The notes: generated from the sequence alone by a model not told the origin. 64,000 bases of DNA from Thermocaproicibacter sp036260805 (GCA_036260805.1 DATALZ010000014.1:1-64000); one strand, 5' to 3'; counted from the stretch's first letter, positions 1 through 9,468 are shown. Translations and numbers: made by a program.

Positions 1-1
1 A

Positions 2-135
2 GACCCCTTTAGGGGTCAAGCCAGGTAATCAATCCACAATGGCTTGAACAAAGTGAAAGCCAGCGTCATTTAGGCGCTGGCAATCTTTAGCCCTTCTAGG
101 GCTCGTGCATGCCACCCCTTTCAGGGGTGGTCATG
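2..135. repeat. Cluster of short hairpins downstream of motB
   Basis: Four compact palindromes follow one another: 2-17 (GACCCCT/AGGGGTC), 59-81 (GCCAGCG/CGCTGGC), 89-103 (AGCCCT/AGGGCT) and 112-130 (CCACCCCT/AGGGGTGG, extended by CATG on both sides). A fifth, looser pair CAAGCCA/TGGCTTG spans 17-46. Each stem differs in sequence but the loops are all short and pyrimidine-rich. They lie between the window edge and the motB stop codon. One of them may end motAB transcription, but no convincing T-run follows in the minus direction. Confidence 0.6.
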
Positions 136-187
136 ACTTTATGGGTAACACAACATTGGATAAAGCAGATGCGGTTCGAATTTCGAT

Positions 188-1096
188 TCAGTTCTTTGCA
201 GCAGAAGCCGTGACAGAGGAAGACTGTGACGAAGCCGCCGCCGAAGATGTTGCCGCTGAGGATGATGACGTGGAAGAAGCGCCGGAAGACGTCATAGTGG
301 CTTTGTCGCGCCCGGTGGCACCGGTGCCCGTCGTCGGGTTCTTAAAGACCGTAATTTCAACACGGCGGTTTTTGGCCTGCCCATCTGTGGTGCTGTTTGT
401 CGCAATGGGGTCATAGTGTGCGTAGCCCTGAATGGATAGCTTGTTTTCTTTCAGGCCGTATTCAATCAGCTCGTTCAGCACAGTAACGGCGCGGTCTGTG
501 GAGAGCTGCCAGGAAAGCTCGTCGCTGTGTTCCGGGTCGACGACAACATCCGCGGTGTGGCCGCTGATGGTAATGTGGTCAATCCTGCCATAAACCTTTG
601 CCAGCGCAGTCTCGATTTCTTTCATGATGGGTTTGCTGCTGTCGAGGATTTTGGCGCTGTTTGGGTTGAAAAGGACAACGTCTTTTAAATGAATCTGGAC
701 GTATGTTCCCGTGTTTTTCAGTTCGATTTCATTCTGCAGGTTGTTATCCTTGATATATTCGGACAGAACATCGAATATCTCGCTGAGAGCGTCCTCGGGC
801 ACACCGGCTTTTACCGCGGAGCTGCCGCTGGAAGCAAGGCTTGACAGAGAAACGGTATTGCTAGCGAGATCTACGCCGGAACCCGTGCCTCCGCCAGTGC
901 CTGTGCCTTTTCCATTGCCGCCGCCAAATGCCGAGTGGAAGCCCTGTGCAAGGGCTTTATATTTTGCCTCACTAATGGAGCTCATTGAGTACAGCATGAT
1001 AAAAAGAGCAAGCAGCAGGGTGATCATATCGGAATAGGTGAGAAACCATCTGCCGCCGTTGGTAGGTGCTTCTTCTGATTTTTTTTTCAGTTTCAT
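188..1096 (-). CDS. motB: Flagellar motor stator protein MotB
   Basis: MotB pairs with MotA to form the ion-driven stator of the flagellar motor and anchors it to peptidoglycan. The 302-residue protein has a short basic cytoplasmic start and one membrane helix at about residues 17-38. This contains the YSDMITLLL motif, whose Asp23 matches the family's ion-binding aspartate. An OmpA/MotB peptidoglycan-binding domain follows at about residues 105-250, with a TDRAVTVLNELIEYG-type segment and an NRRVEITV end. The C-terminal 40 residues are an unusual low-complexity Ser/Ala/Thr tail. The gene lies 18 bp downstream of motA on the same strand, so the two are almost certainly cotranscribed. No other flagellar genes are visible. 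Confidence 0.95.
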   Translation of the reverse strand: MKLKKKSEEAPTNGGRWFLTYSDMITLLLALFIMLYSMSSISEAKYKALAQGFHSAFGGGNGKGTGTGGGTGSGVDLASNTVSLSSLASSGSSAVKAGVPEDALSEIFDVLSEYIKDNNLQNEIELKNTGTYVQIHLKDVVLFNPNSAKILDSSKPIMKEIETALAKVYGRIDHITISGHTADVVVDPEHSDELSWQLSTDRAVTVLNELIEYGLKENKLSIQGYAHYDPIATNSTTDGQAKNRRVEITVFKNPTTGTGATGRDKATMTSSGASSTSSSSAATSSAAASSQSSSVTASAAKN

Positions 1097-1114
1097 ACCA
1101 TAAATTCACTCCCG

Positions 1115-1918
1115 TTAGTTTTCAATTCCAGCTTTGTATTTCTTTTCACCGCCTGGGAATGCATGGTAGTACAGGGCAAGTTTGTTTTCAATGTTTCTGG
1201 AACTTTCACCGCTTGCGAGCATGCACATGCCGTCTACGATCATATCGCGGTAAATCAGCTGCCGTTTGAGGCAGAGCTTAAGGTGGTTTGCCGCGGGCAG
1301 GTAAACAATATTAGCAAAGAAAATACCGTACAGGGTAGCGATAAACGCCGATGCGATGGACGCCGCAAGCTTTTGAGCGTCAGACATTTGGGCAAGCACC
1401 TGAACCAGGCCCATGACCGTACCGATAATACCGAGGGTCGGTGAGAAGCCGCCCGCTTCGTTAAACACATCGATTTCAATCTGTTTCTTCTGCGTATACG
1501 ATGCAACATCCGCCTGAAGCGTCTCCTGCATGGTCTCCATGTTCTTTGTATCCGTTGCGAGAACCATTGCTTCTTTCAGCATCAGAAAGTTATCGCCGTT
1601 GAGGTCTGCATCGTTCATTTTTGCCTGCAGCTGCAGAAGACCCTGCGAACGGCAGATGTCCGCCAACTCACATATCTTTTTAATAAGTTTATCCGGATCA
1701 GGCTGATTTTTCTTGGAATAACTCTGGAAAAGCGACTTAACCGCCTGCATGGAGTCGGACAGGCCATAGGAGATAATGACCACGCCGATGGTACCAACAA
1801 CAACAACCAGAAATGGACTGAGTTTAAATAGAGCTGCCAGGTTACCTTCGTCCACAATATACCCTGCGATGATACCGAGAAGCGACACAAGTAGTCCAAC
1901 AATTGTTGAAATATCCAT
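1115..1918 (-). CDS. motA: Flagellar motor stator protein MotA
   Basis: MotA is the membrane subunit of the flagellar stator; its cytoplasmic loop pushes on the rotor. The 267-residue protein has four predicted membrane helices, two near the N terminus (about 1-50) and two near 150-200, with a charged cytoplasmic loop between. The third helix carries the conserved FSPTLGIIGTVMGL segment, including the proline needed for torque, and the fourth carries IATLYGIFFANIVYLP. Length fits the family. GGAAGGACG lies about 10 nt before the ATG. It is the first gene of a motA-motB pair. I could not recognise a clear sigma-D flagellar promoter in the 260 bp upstream. Confidence 0.95.
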   Translation of the reverse strand: MDISTIVGLLVSLLGIIAGYIVDEGNLAALFKLSPFLVVVVGTIGVVIISYGLSDSMQAVKSLFQSYSKKNQPDPDKLIKKICELADICRSQGLLQLQAKMNDADLNGDNFLMLKEAMVLATDTKNMETMQETLQADVASYTQKKQIEIDVFNEAGGFSPTLGIIGTVMGLVQVLAQMSDAQKLAASIASAFIATLYGIFFANIVYLPAANHLKLCLKRQLIYRDMIVDGMCMLASGESSRNIENKLALYYHAFPGGEKKYKAGIEN

Positions 1919-2138
1919 TTACCGAACGTCCTTCCATATGTAAAATTGGTGAATGAAGTAGCATTGAGATAGATTTCGCAGAATTTTACATAATAATACA
2001 TCCTGTATGATACCATGATCCAACTGAACTTTCAATTGATTTAGGGAAAATGCAATAAAAATGTTACGAAATTATGTATTGCTGCGAATGATTCCTTTAT
2101 TGACGGTTACGGGGATGCGTGATAGAATAGATACGTTA

Positions 2139-2156
2139 TCGAAAACTTCGAAAATT
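2139..2156. promoter_or_regulatory. Putative LacI-family operator pair upstream of the regulator
   Basis: Two TCGAAAA sites lie 9 bp apart (2139-2145 and 2148-2154), just 26 bp before the start of the LacI-type gene. LacI-family repressors usually bind palindromes centred on CG. The same TCGAA core recurs at 5955-5968, 6062-6074 and about 6085-6095 around the ABC importer promoter, so autoregulation plus control of the importer is a reasonable inference. Confidence 0.45.
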
Positions 2157-2181
2157 CTAGAAAAGACGCAGGTGCAAACGC

Positions 2182-3189
2182 ATGACCACAATCAGGGATA
2201 TTGCAAAAAAGCTGAACTTGTCCGTCAGTACGGTTTCCAAAGGCCTTAATGGCGCAAGTGATGTCAGCGATGAAACACGCCGGCTGGTTCTGGATGCCGC
2301 TTTGAAAATGGGTTATGCGCCGAGACAGGCCCGCACGGCGTCTGAACCTTCGAAAATATGTGTATTTATTGAGAACATGGGTTACGAGCGGATTGAGCAG
2401 TTCGGATACGACATTATTGTCGGCTTTAAGCTGGCCGCCGCAGCCAAACAGTGGGATGTTTCCATTGTCCCAATGGCGCTCAACCAGGGAAACAGCATGA
2501 AATATGAAGAATATATGCGCTCGAACCACTACGCGGCAGGGTTTCTGCTCGGGTTTGTGCTTCACGACGATTTTCTTCGCCAGCTGGAAAAAACGACGGT
2601 TCCGACCGTGCTGCTGGACAACGTAATCTATAATAAGAATGTTGCCTGCTTGGGCGTGGACAACCAGCAGGGGATTTTCTGCGCGGTGCAGCATCTGGCG
2701 GAGCTGGGGCATACCCAGATTGCCATGCTGAACGGCGAACCGCAGAGCCGCGTTTCCAGCGAGCGCCTGAATGGATTCCGTCTTGGAATGGAGCATTTCG
2801 GGCTTACCATCCGGGAAGAACTGATCGGCCACGGCGATTACACGGCGGACTGTGCAGGAAGGTTTGTGAGCCGGTTTGTGAGCGCAGGGGCTACCGCGAT
2901 TGTATGCGCGAGCGACATGATTGCCCACGGCGTGCTGAGGGAACTGTACCGCATGGGGCTTCGCGTACCGGACGATGTGAGCGTAATTGGGTTTGACGAT
3001 CTGCCGATTGCGGCTTACGCTACGCCGCCGCTTACAACGGTGCGGCAGGACCGCCTTTCCATTGGCAGAAATGTCTGCCTCTTGATGGAACAGATTATGG
3101 AGGGCAACTGCATTAACCGCCTGTTGCTGATACCGGAGCTGGTAGTGCGTGAATCGACCGGCAGCCCGAAAAAGAGAAATATTTTGTAG
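2182..3189 (+). CDS. LacI-family transcriptional regulator
   Basis: A 335-residue repressor-type regulator. The N-terminal helix-turn-helix (residues 1-50) begins TTIRDIAKKLNLSVSTVSKG and ends in the hinge region of the family. Residues 60-330 form a periplasmic-binding-protein-like effector domain with VDNQQG, the ERLNGFR segment and the VIGFDDLPIAAYATPPLTTV stretch typical of LacI/GalR members. It lies upstream of glycogen phosphorylase, a sugar ABC importer and 4-alpha-glucanotransferase, all on the same strand, so its effector is probably a maltodextrin or related sugar. The gene is followed by its own strong terminator. Its regulatory sign and exact effector cannot be read from sequence. 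Confidence 0.9.
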   Translation: MTTIRDIAKKLNLSVSTVSKGLNGASDVSDETRRLVLDAALKMGYAPRQARTASEPSKICVFIENMGYERIEQFGYDIIVGFKLAAAAKQWDVSIVPMALNQGNSMKYEEYMRSNHYAAGFLLGFVLHDDFLRQLEKTTVPTVLLDNVIYNKNVACLGVDNQQGIFCAVQHLAELGHTQIAMLNGEPQSRVSSERLNGFRLGMEHFGLTIREELIGHGDYTADCAGRFVSRFVSAGATAIVCASDMIAHGVLRELYRMGLRVPDDVSVIGFDDLPIAAYATPPLTTVRQDRLSIGRNVCLLMEQIMEGNCINRLLLIPELVVRESTGSPKKRNIL

Positions 3190-3241
3190 GAACTAAATCA
3201 TAAAATTTAAAATAAATTCAGAATTGTGATCTGTTTACTTA

Positions 3242-3284
3242 TCAAGCCCCAGTTTCGAGAATAACGAAACTGGGGCTTGATATT
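3242..3284 (+). terminator. Terminator after the LacI gene
   Basis: A perfect 16-bp inverted repeat (3242-3257 and 3265-3280, core AAGCCCCAGTTTCG) with a 7-nt loop lies 53 bp after the regulator's stop codon. The T-run is weak, so it may act partly as a processing or barrier hairpin. It separates the regulator from glgP. Confidence 0.7.
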
Positions 3285-3395
3285 ATCGAAAATATATGAT
3301 ATCCTTTTCTCAACAATTTTAAAGTCGATTTCAGCGGAGGCCGCATACGGAAACTCCGCCTCGGTAATTGACTTTGTGCAGGGAGGATCAGCCTG

Positions 3396-5822
3396 ATGAC
3401 TGACTTTTTGGATTCTGAATTTTCTTCTGAAATGAAAAGACTTCTTTTATTGAAATTTGGCTGTACGCCTGAGACCGCCGCTCCGCAGGAGCTGCACGAG
3501 GCGCTTTCGGAATGCCTGATGGAAAGGATTGCCCCGGTCTGGGCCGAATGCCGGAAGAATTACGCAAAGAAAAGACAGGTTTATTACCTTTCGGCGGAGT
3601 TTCTGGTAGGACGTGCCGTTTATAACAACCTTCTCGCCCTGAAGCTTACGGATAAAGCGGATGAACTCTTCCGGAGCATGGGAGCAAAGCTGAACTCCTT
3701 GGAAGAGATTGAGGACGCGGCGCTCGGAAACGGCGGGCTCGGAAGACTGGCGGCCTGCTACATGGACTCCGCAGCGGCATTGGGACTGCCGATTCAGGGC
3801 TATGGGATTCGCTACCGTTTCGGGCTTTTCCGCCAGAAATTCGAAAACGGTTTTCAGGCGGAGCAGACCGACGACTGGGCAAGATATGGCGACCCGTGGT
3901 CGGTACGCAGGGACAGGGACGCCGTAACGGTGAAATTTGCAGACCAGACTGTCCGCGCGGTTCCGTATGATATGCCGGTGATCGGATACGGCGGGAAGAA
4001 TATTAACACCATCCGCCTCTGGCAGAGCGAGCCGCTGGTTCAGTTTGATTTCGAGAAATTCAACGACCAGATCTACGACGAGGCTGTCGAACAGAAAAAC
4101 AGGGCGGAAGATATCTCCCGCGTACTTTACCCGAACGATACGACGAACGAAGGCAAGACTCTCCGCATCCGCCAGCAGTATTTCTTCTGCAGCGCGTCCA
4201 TGCAGGATGTTTTCCGTACATACACCGCGAAATACGGCGACGATTTTTCAAAGTTTGCAGACCTTTATGCCATGCAGCTGAACGACACCCATCCGACGGT
4301 GGCAATCTGCGAACTCATCCGTCTGCTTGGTGAACATGGCGTAGACTTCGAGAAAGCTTTCGCAATTGCGCAGAAAACGTTCCGGTACACCAACCACACC
4401 GTTATGGCGGAAGCACTGGAAAAGTGGGACGAAGACCTGTACGCAGCCGTTTTGCCGGAAATCTGCGAAATTATTGACAAAATCGCCGAGCATCAGAAAA
4501 AGGAATTTACGTCCCTCGGCGGAAAATTTGCGAAAAATCTGGAAGCCTGCGCCGTCGTAACGAAACACATGGAAGAAGTTACGGCCGAAGACGAGGACGG
4601 CAAGAAAGTTAAAACGGAAAAAGTGAGGAAAACCATCCACATGGCGAACCTCGCGGTCTATGTTTCCGACGGCGTGAACGGCGTTGCCAAGCTGCACACG
4701 GAAATCCTGAAGAGCGACGTTCTGAAGGAATGGTATGAGCTTTACCCGGAGCGCTTCCACAATGTGACCAACGGAATCACACAGCGCCGCTGGCTGGCCC
4801 TCTGCAACCCCGAACTTTCGGCACTGATTACCCGCCTGCTCGGTTCGGAAGCATGGATTACCGACCTTTCGCAGCTGAAAAAGCTGGAGTCTTTTGCAAA
4901 CGACAACGCCGTGCTTGACGAATTCATTGCCATTAAGAAACAGAAGAAACAGCAGCTTTCCGAGTTTATTGCGGAGCGGGAAGGCGTTACGGTTTCTTCG
5001 GACTTCATTTTCGATATTCAGGCAAAACGTCTGCACGAATACAAGCGCCAGTTCCTGAACGCGCTCTCCATCCTGGACCTTTACTACGGCATTAAGGAAG
5101 GAACCATTAAGGACTTTACCCCGACGGCGTTCCTGTTCGGCGCGAAAGCCGCCCCGGGATATGTGCGCGCAAAGGGAATCATCAAGATGATCAACGAGAT
5201 TGCGAAACTGGTGGATTCCGACCCGGCGACCAGAGACTATCTGCGAGTTCTGTTTGTTCAGAATTACGACGTATCTTATGCGGAAAAACTTGTCTGCGCC
5301 GCAGATCTTTCGGAGCAGATTTCAACAGCGGGAACCGAGGCTTCCGGCACCGGCAACATGAAGTTCATGCTGAACGGCGCTCCGACTATGGGAACCTACG
5401 ACGGCGCCAACGTTGAAATGGTGGAAAAAGCCGGATTTGAAAACAACTATATCTTCGGCGCACGCGTTGAGGAGATTGATCGGATCCGCAAGGATTACGA
5501 CCCGAATGAAATTTACAAGAAGAACGCCCGTGTACGGCGCGCTCTGGACGCTTTGATTGACGGCACGCTGAGCGACGGCGGAACCGGAGTCTTCCAGGAG
5601 CTGCACGACTCGATTCTGAAGGGTGCAAGCTGGCACCGCCCGGATCAGTACTTCCTGCTGTATGATTTTGAATCTTACCAGGAAGCGCGTCTGCGCGCAA
5701 ACAAAGAATACCGCAGCAGCCGTGACTTTGCCCGCAAAGGCTTCCTGAATGTGGCAAACGCAGGGTATTTCTCCAGCGACCGCAGCATTGAAGAATATGC
5801 GCGCGACATCTGGCACATTTAA
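3396..5822 (+). CDS. glgP: Glycogen/maltodextrin phosphorylase
   Basis: Releases glucose-1-phosphate from the non-reducing ends of alpha-1,4-glucans using phosphate and pyridoxal phosphate. The 808-residue length is normal for the GT35 family. Landmarks include YYLSAEFLVGR near residue 65, ALGNGGLGRLAACYMDS near 110, the RLHEYKRQ segment near 545, and the PLP site GTEASGTGNMKFMLNG, whose Lys binds the cofactor. The start has a GGGAGGATC ribosome site. It is monocistronic-looking, with a terminator before and after. With the adjacent importer and MalQ it forms a pathway for imported or stored glucans. Confidence 0.97.
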   Translation: MTDFLDSEFSSEMKRLLLLKFGCTPETAAPQELHEALSECLMERIAPVWAECRKNYAKKRQVYYLSAEFLVGRAVYNNLLALKLTDKADELFRSMGAKLNSLEEIEDAALGNGGLGRLAACYMDSAAALGLPIQGYGIRYRFGLFRQKFENGFQAEQTDDWARYGDPWSVRRDRDAVTVKFADQTVRAVPYDMPVIGYGGKNINTIRLWQSEPLVQFDFEKFNDQIYDEAVEQKNRAEDISRVLYPNDTTNEGKTLRIRQQYFFCSASMQDVFRTYTAKYGDDFSKFADLYAMQLNDTHPTVAICELIRLLGEHGVDFEKAFAIAQKTFRYTNHTVMAEALEKWDEDLYAAVLPEICEIIDKIAEHQKKEFTSLGGKFAKNLEACAVVTKHMEEVTAEDEDGKKVKTEKVRKTIHMANLAVYVSDGVNGVAKLHTEILKSDVLKEWYELYPERFHNVTNGITQRRWLALCNPELSALITRLLGSEAWITDLSQLKKLESFANDNAVLDEFIAIKKQKKQQLSEFIAEREGVTVSSDFIFDIQAKRLHEYKRQFLNALSILDLYYGIKEGTIKDFTPTAFLFGAKAAPGYVRAKGIIKMINEIAKLVDSDPATRDYLRVLFVQNYDVSYAEKLVCAADLSEQISTAGTEASGTGNMKFMLNGAPTMGTYDGANVEMVEKAGFENNYIFGARVEEIDRIRKDYDPNEIYKKNARVRRALDALIDGTLSDGGTGVFQELHDSILKGASWHRPDQYFLLYDFESYQEARLRANKEYRSSRDFARKGFLNVANAGYFSSDRSIEEYARDIWHI

Positions 5823-5851
5823 ATAGCTGGTTGATCTTACCGAATACAGGT

Positions 5852-5884
5852 CCGCCGTAAAAACGAATTTACGGCGGGCTTTTC
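5852..5884 (+). terminator. Terminator after glgP
   Basis: The stem CCGCCGTAAA/TTTACGGCGG (5852-5861 and 5868-5877) is followed by GGCTTTTC, a standard intrinsic terminator 30 bp after the glgP stop codon. Confidence 0.85.
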
Positions 5885-5954
5885 TTTACAGAAAGCCGAA
5901 AAAATGCCCAATTACTTTCGATAAAAGCATTGGATTAGCAGCAGGCTTGGCCCG

Positions 5955-6095
5955 AATATTCGAAATTTAACGGCGAAATGTGCAAATATTTATGTGGAAA
6001 CATCTAATTTATTATTGACAATTTATTTGTCTGATGATATTATTGAATTAAGGGAATCAAAAGTTTTCGAAATTATATCCTCCTTTTTTCGAATA
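5955..6095 (+). promoter_or_regulatory. Promoter and CG-centred operator sites of the sugar importer
   Basis: The promoter reads TTGACA (6015-6020), a 17-bp spacer, then TATTAT (6038-6043). CG-centred palindromic sites lie upstream (AATATTCGAAATTT, 5955-5968) and just downstream of the expected start (AGTTTTCGAAATT, 6062-6074; TTTTTTCGAATA, about 6084-6095). These match the TCGAA core found in front of the LacI-type gene. Binding across the transcription start would repress, which suits control by the neighbouring regulator. The remaining leader to the gene at 6238 holds no other gene. Confidence 0.6.
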
Positions 6096-6237
6096 CTACA
6101 TACTAACTGATTTTTTATACTTGTCCTCTTTGGTTCCGAGAAAGCGCCGGTTTCCGTCCCGCCCGGGATGGAAGAGAGAGAACCGCCGCATAATAAGCCG
6201 ATGAAATATCGGTTCACAATTTTTAAGGAGGAACAGT

Positions 6238-7674
6238 ATGAAACAGTTAAAAAAAGGTCTGGCAGTTACGGTTGCCGCGCTGATGGCAGCAGCATCCATG
6301 ACCGCGTGCGGCCCTACGCCTGCCGCATCTTCCCAGGCAACAGCATCGGCAGCTTCCGCAGCCAGCACGGCAAGTGCCAACGGCAAGAGCCAGTATGCAG
6401 GCGAGACAGTCTACTTCCTGAACTTTAAGCCGGAAGTCGCTGACGTCTACAAGGACATTGCGAAGGATTTTGAGGCCGAAACAGGCATTAAGCTCAATGT
6501 TGTGACCGCTGCAAGCAATACGTATGAGCAGCAGCTGACTTCCGAGCTTGCAAAATCCGAGCCTCCAACCATTTTCCAGATTAACGGCCCGGTTGGCTAT
6601 AAGAACTGGCAAAAGTACTGCTCGGATATGAAGGACACCGATTTCTACAAGCACCTGAACGACAAAAATCTGGCGCTTTCAGATAAAGATAAAGTTGTCG
6701 GCGTTCCGTACTGCACAGAAGGCTACGGCATTATTTACAACAACGCGATTATGACGAAATACTTCGCGCTGGGCGACAAAGACAAATCCGTATCCGTAAC
6801 ATCCGCCGACAAGATCAACAATTTCGCAACGCTGAAAGCTGTTGTGGAAGATATGACCAAGCACAAGGACGAACTTGGAATCAAAGGCGTGTTCTCATCC
6901 ACATCCTTCAGCAACGGCGAGGATTGGAGATGGCAGACCCACCTTCTGAACATTCCTCTGTACTATGAGTGGAAAGACATCGACGCAAATGCAAACCCGG
7001 TTAACACAGGTCTTGCACAGAAGACAATTGCCTTCAAGTACGCCGATAATTACAAGAATATTTTTGACCTCTACCTGAATAACTCCGTAACCGCAAAGAC
7101 TCTGCTGGGCAGCAAGTCCACCGACGACTCCATGGCCGAGTTCGCAATGTGTAAGAGCGCCATGGTTCAGAACGGCGAATGGGCATGGGGCCAGATTTCC
7201 AAAGTAAGCGGCAATAAAGTCAAGAAAAACGACATTAAGTTTATGCCGATTTACACCGGTATGTCCGGCGAAGAAAAACAGGGCCTCTGCATCGGCACTG
7301 AAAATTACCTGTGCATCAACAGTCAGGTTTCCGACAAGAAGCAGAAAGCTTCCGCTGAATACCTAAAATGGCTGTACACAAGCGACACAGGCAAGAAATA
7401 TGTTTACAGCTCCGACAAACTCGGTTTCATCGCTCCGTTCGACACCTTCTCTGACACTGAGCGCCCGGATGATCCGCTTGCAAAAGAAGTCTCCAGATGG
7501 ATGGCCAGCACCGATACCCCGAAGGTAGTGTGGGCATTCCAGGCATTCCCGAGCCAGAACTTCAAGAATGCCGCTGGTGCAGCACTGCTGAAATACACAC
7601 AGGGCAAGCTGGACTGGAACGGCGTAAAGACTGCCGTTGTCAGCAACTGGAAGTCTGAAAAAGCAAAGGGTTAA
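6238..7674 (+). CDS. Sugar ABC transporter substrate-binding lipoprotein
   Basis: An extracytoplasmic binding protein (family 1, maltose/oligosaccharide type) of 478 residues. The signal peptide ends in a lipobox-like MTAC around residue 23, followed by an Ala/Ser-rich linker to about residue 48, so the mature protein should be lipid-anchored. Family features include EAEKFEAETGIKL-like text near residue 80, INGPVGYKNW near 120, and the NGEWAWGQISKV segment near 320. AAGGAGG lies at good spacing before the ATG. It is the first gene of an importer operon with two permeases and malQ; the likely ligand is a maltodextrin, by context only. Confidence 0.9.
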   Translation: MKQLKKGLAVTVAALMAAASMTACGPTPAASSQATASAASAASTASANGKSQYAGETVYFLNFKPEVADVYKDIAKDFEAETGIKLNVVTAASNTYEQQLTSELAKSEPPTIFQINGPVGYKNWQKYCSDMKDTDFYKHLNDKNLALSDKDKVVGVPYCTEGYGIIYNNAIMTKYFALGDKDKSVSVTSADKINNFATLKAVVEDMTKHKDELGIKGVFSSTSFSNGEDWRWQTHLLNIPLYYEWKDIDANANPVNTGLAQKTIAFKYADNYKNIFDLYLNNSVTAKTLLGSKSTDDSMAEFAMCKSAMVQNGEWAWGQISKVSGNKVKKNDIKFMPIYTGMSGEEKQGLCIGTENYLCINSQVSDKKQKASAEYLKWLYTSDTGKKYVYSSDKLGFIAPFDTFSDTERPDDPLAKEVSRWMASTDTPKVVWAFQAFPSQNFKNAAGAALLKYTQGKLDWNGVKTAVVSNWKSEKAKG

Positions 7675-7786
7675 GCAAAAAACAGGTTTGATTGAAAAAC
7701 AGTCTTAAAACGTATTGACCGAAAATAGTGAGTGCAGTCCTTGATTGACTCACTCACTGTTTTCTTTTTTTACAGGGGAGGTACCT

Positions 7787-8632
7787 ATGCAAAAAGCTAT
7801 AAAAAAATATGCTGCTCTATTTACCTTTCCAACCCTGATTGCCTTTATCATTGCTTTTTTAGCTCCTTTCATCATGGGAATTTACCTGTCTTTTACAAAA
7901 TTCACTACGGTGACGGACTCCCAATGGGTGGGCATTGAAAATTACATAAAGGCTTTCAGCGAGGGCGGGGACTTTTTACATTCACTTGGATTTACGGCCT
8001 GCTTCGCTGTCGTAACCATTATCAGCATCAATGTGATTGCGTTTATCTTTGCGCTTTTACTGACACAGAAACTAAAAGGTACCAATTTTTTCCGCACAGC
8101 GTTCTTTATGCCGAACCTCATCGGCGGCATCGTTCTCGGCTACATCTGGCAGCTGATTATCAACGGCGTTCTTGCAAATATTGGTCAGACCGTCCTTTCC
8201 GACGCAACTTACGGCTTCTGGGGTCTGGTGGTTCTGATGAACTGGCAGCTCATCGGCTATATGATGGTCATTTATATTGCGGGAATTCAGAATGTGCCGG
8301 AGGAACTGATTGATGCGGCGAACGTGGACGGAGCTTCACGCTGGCAGGTTTTACGCAACGTTACCATTCCGATGGTAATGCCGTCCATCACGATCTGCCT
8401 GTTTCTGACTCTGACAAATTCCTTCCGCCTTTTTGACCAGAACCTGGCCCTTACCGGCGGCCAGCCCGGAAAAGATTCCGAAATGCTTGCGCTGAATATT
8501 TTCCATACATTTTACGGAACCAACGGCTATGAGGGTGTAGGTCAGGCAAAAGCGGTTGTTTTCTTTATACTGGTTGCAGGGATTGCACTGCTGCAGCTCC
8601 GCCTTACTAAGTCTAAGGAGGTAGAAACCTGA
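7787..8632 (+). CDS. Sugar ABC transporter permease, MalF type
   Basis: Inner-membrane permease with six predicted helices and the binding-protein-dependent transport motif (EELIDAANVDGASRWQVLRNVTIP split around residue 185), which contacts the ATPase. I chose the ATG at 7787 over the one at 7745. It follows AGGGGAGG at ideal spacing and gives a usual N terminus (MQKAIKKYAALF, 281 residues). The stop overlaps the next permease start by one base, showing translational coupling. No ATPase gene is nearby, so a shared MsmX-like ATPase elsewhere probably powers it. Confidence 0.92.
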   Translation: MQKAIKKYAALFTFPTLIAFIIAFLAPFIMGIYLSFTKFTTVTDSQWVGIENYIKAFSEGGDFLHSLGFTACFAVVTIISINVIAFIFALLLTQKLKGTNFFRTAFFMPNLIGGIVLGYIWQLIINGVLANIGQTVLSDATYGFWGLVVLMNWQLIGYMMVIYIAGIQNVPEELIDAANVDGASRWQVLRNVTIPMVMPSITICLFLTLTNSFRLFDQNLALTGGQPGKDSEMLALNIFHTFYGTNGYEGVGQAKAVVFFILVAGIALLQLRLTKSKEVET

Positions 8633-9468
8633 TGTACCAAACGAAAAAAGCTGGGAAAGCCGTTTCCTATTTTGTCCTTATTATCTTATCGCTGGCCTTT
8701 ATTTCGCCGGTATTTATCATTTTGATGAACTCCTTCAAGGACAGGTTTTCTATCTCGGACTCTCCGTTTTCTCTGCCTACGGCTGATTCTTTTTCCGGTA
8801 TTACGAATTACTTCACGGGTGTTGACAAAACCGGATTTTTTAACGCTTTCTGGTATACTCTTTACATAACGGTTCTGTCTGTTCTTGTCATTGTGTTGTT
8901 TGACGCAATGACCGCATGGTATGTAACGCGGGTGAAGAGCAAATATTCTTCCGCTCTGTATTATCTGCTCCTTTTCTCCATGGTTGTGCCGTTCCAGATG
9001 GTTATGTTCTCCATGTCGAAATTTGCAGACATGCTGCATTTGAACAGCCCGACCGGCATGATTGTGCTGTACCTTGGATTCGGCTCCGGAATGTCGGTCT
9101 TCCTTTTCTCGGGATTCATAAAATCGATACCGCTTGATATTGAAGAAGCAGCGCTGATTGACGGCTGCAACCCGGTTCAGGAGTTTTTCCGGGTGGTATT
9201 TCCAATTCTGAAACCAATTTCGATTACCGTCGCAATTCTAAATGCCATGTGGGTCTGGAATGACTTCTTAATGCCTTACCTTGTAATCGGCAACGAGTAC
9301 AAAACAATTTCCGTCGCTGTGCAGTACCTGCAGGGCGGCTACGGCTCGAAGGATATGGGAGCTATGATGGCGGTGCTTGTACTAACGATTATACCAATTA
9401 TTGTCTTTTACCTTTTCTGCCAGAAATACATCATCAAGGGAATTATCGCGGGTGCAGTAAAAGGTTAA
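8632..9468 (+). CDS. Sugar ABC transporter permease, MalG type
   Basis: The second permease of the heterodimer, 278 residues and six predicted helices. The EAALIDGCNPVQEFFRVVFP segment near residue 170 is the ATPase-contact loop. The N terminus (about residues 10-30) is a membrane helix, and a long first periplasmic loop follows, as in MalG-family proteins. TAAGGAGG at 8613-8620 inside the previous gene serves as the ribosome site. It lies in the same operon as the binding protein and malQ. Confidence 0.92.
   Translation: MYQTKKAGKAVSYFVLIILSLAFISPVFIILMNSFKDRFSISDSPFSLPTADSFSGITNYFTGVDKTGFFNAFWYTLYITVLSVLVIVLFDAMTAWYVTRVKSKYSSALYYLLLFSMVVPFQMVMFSMSKFADMLHLNSPTGMIVLYLGFGSGMSVFLFSGFIKSIPLDIEEAALIDGCNPVQEFFRVVFPILKPISITVAILNAMWVWNDFLMPYLVIGNEYKTISVAVQYLQGGYGSKDMGAMMAVLVLTIIPIIVFYLFCQKYIIKGIIAGAVKG

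Noticed and set aside
1..135. Possible CRISPR-like array
   Set aside because: The units differ in sequence and each is self-complementary; there are no identical repeats with unique spacers.
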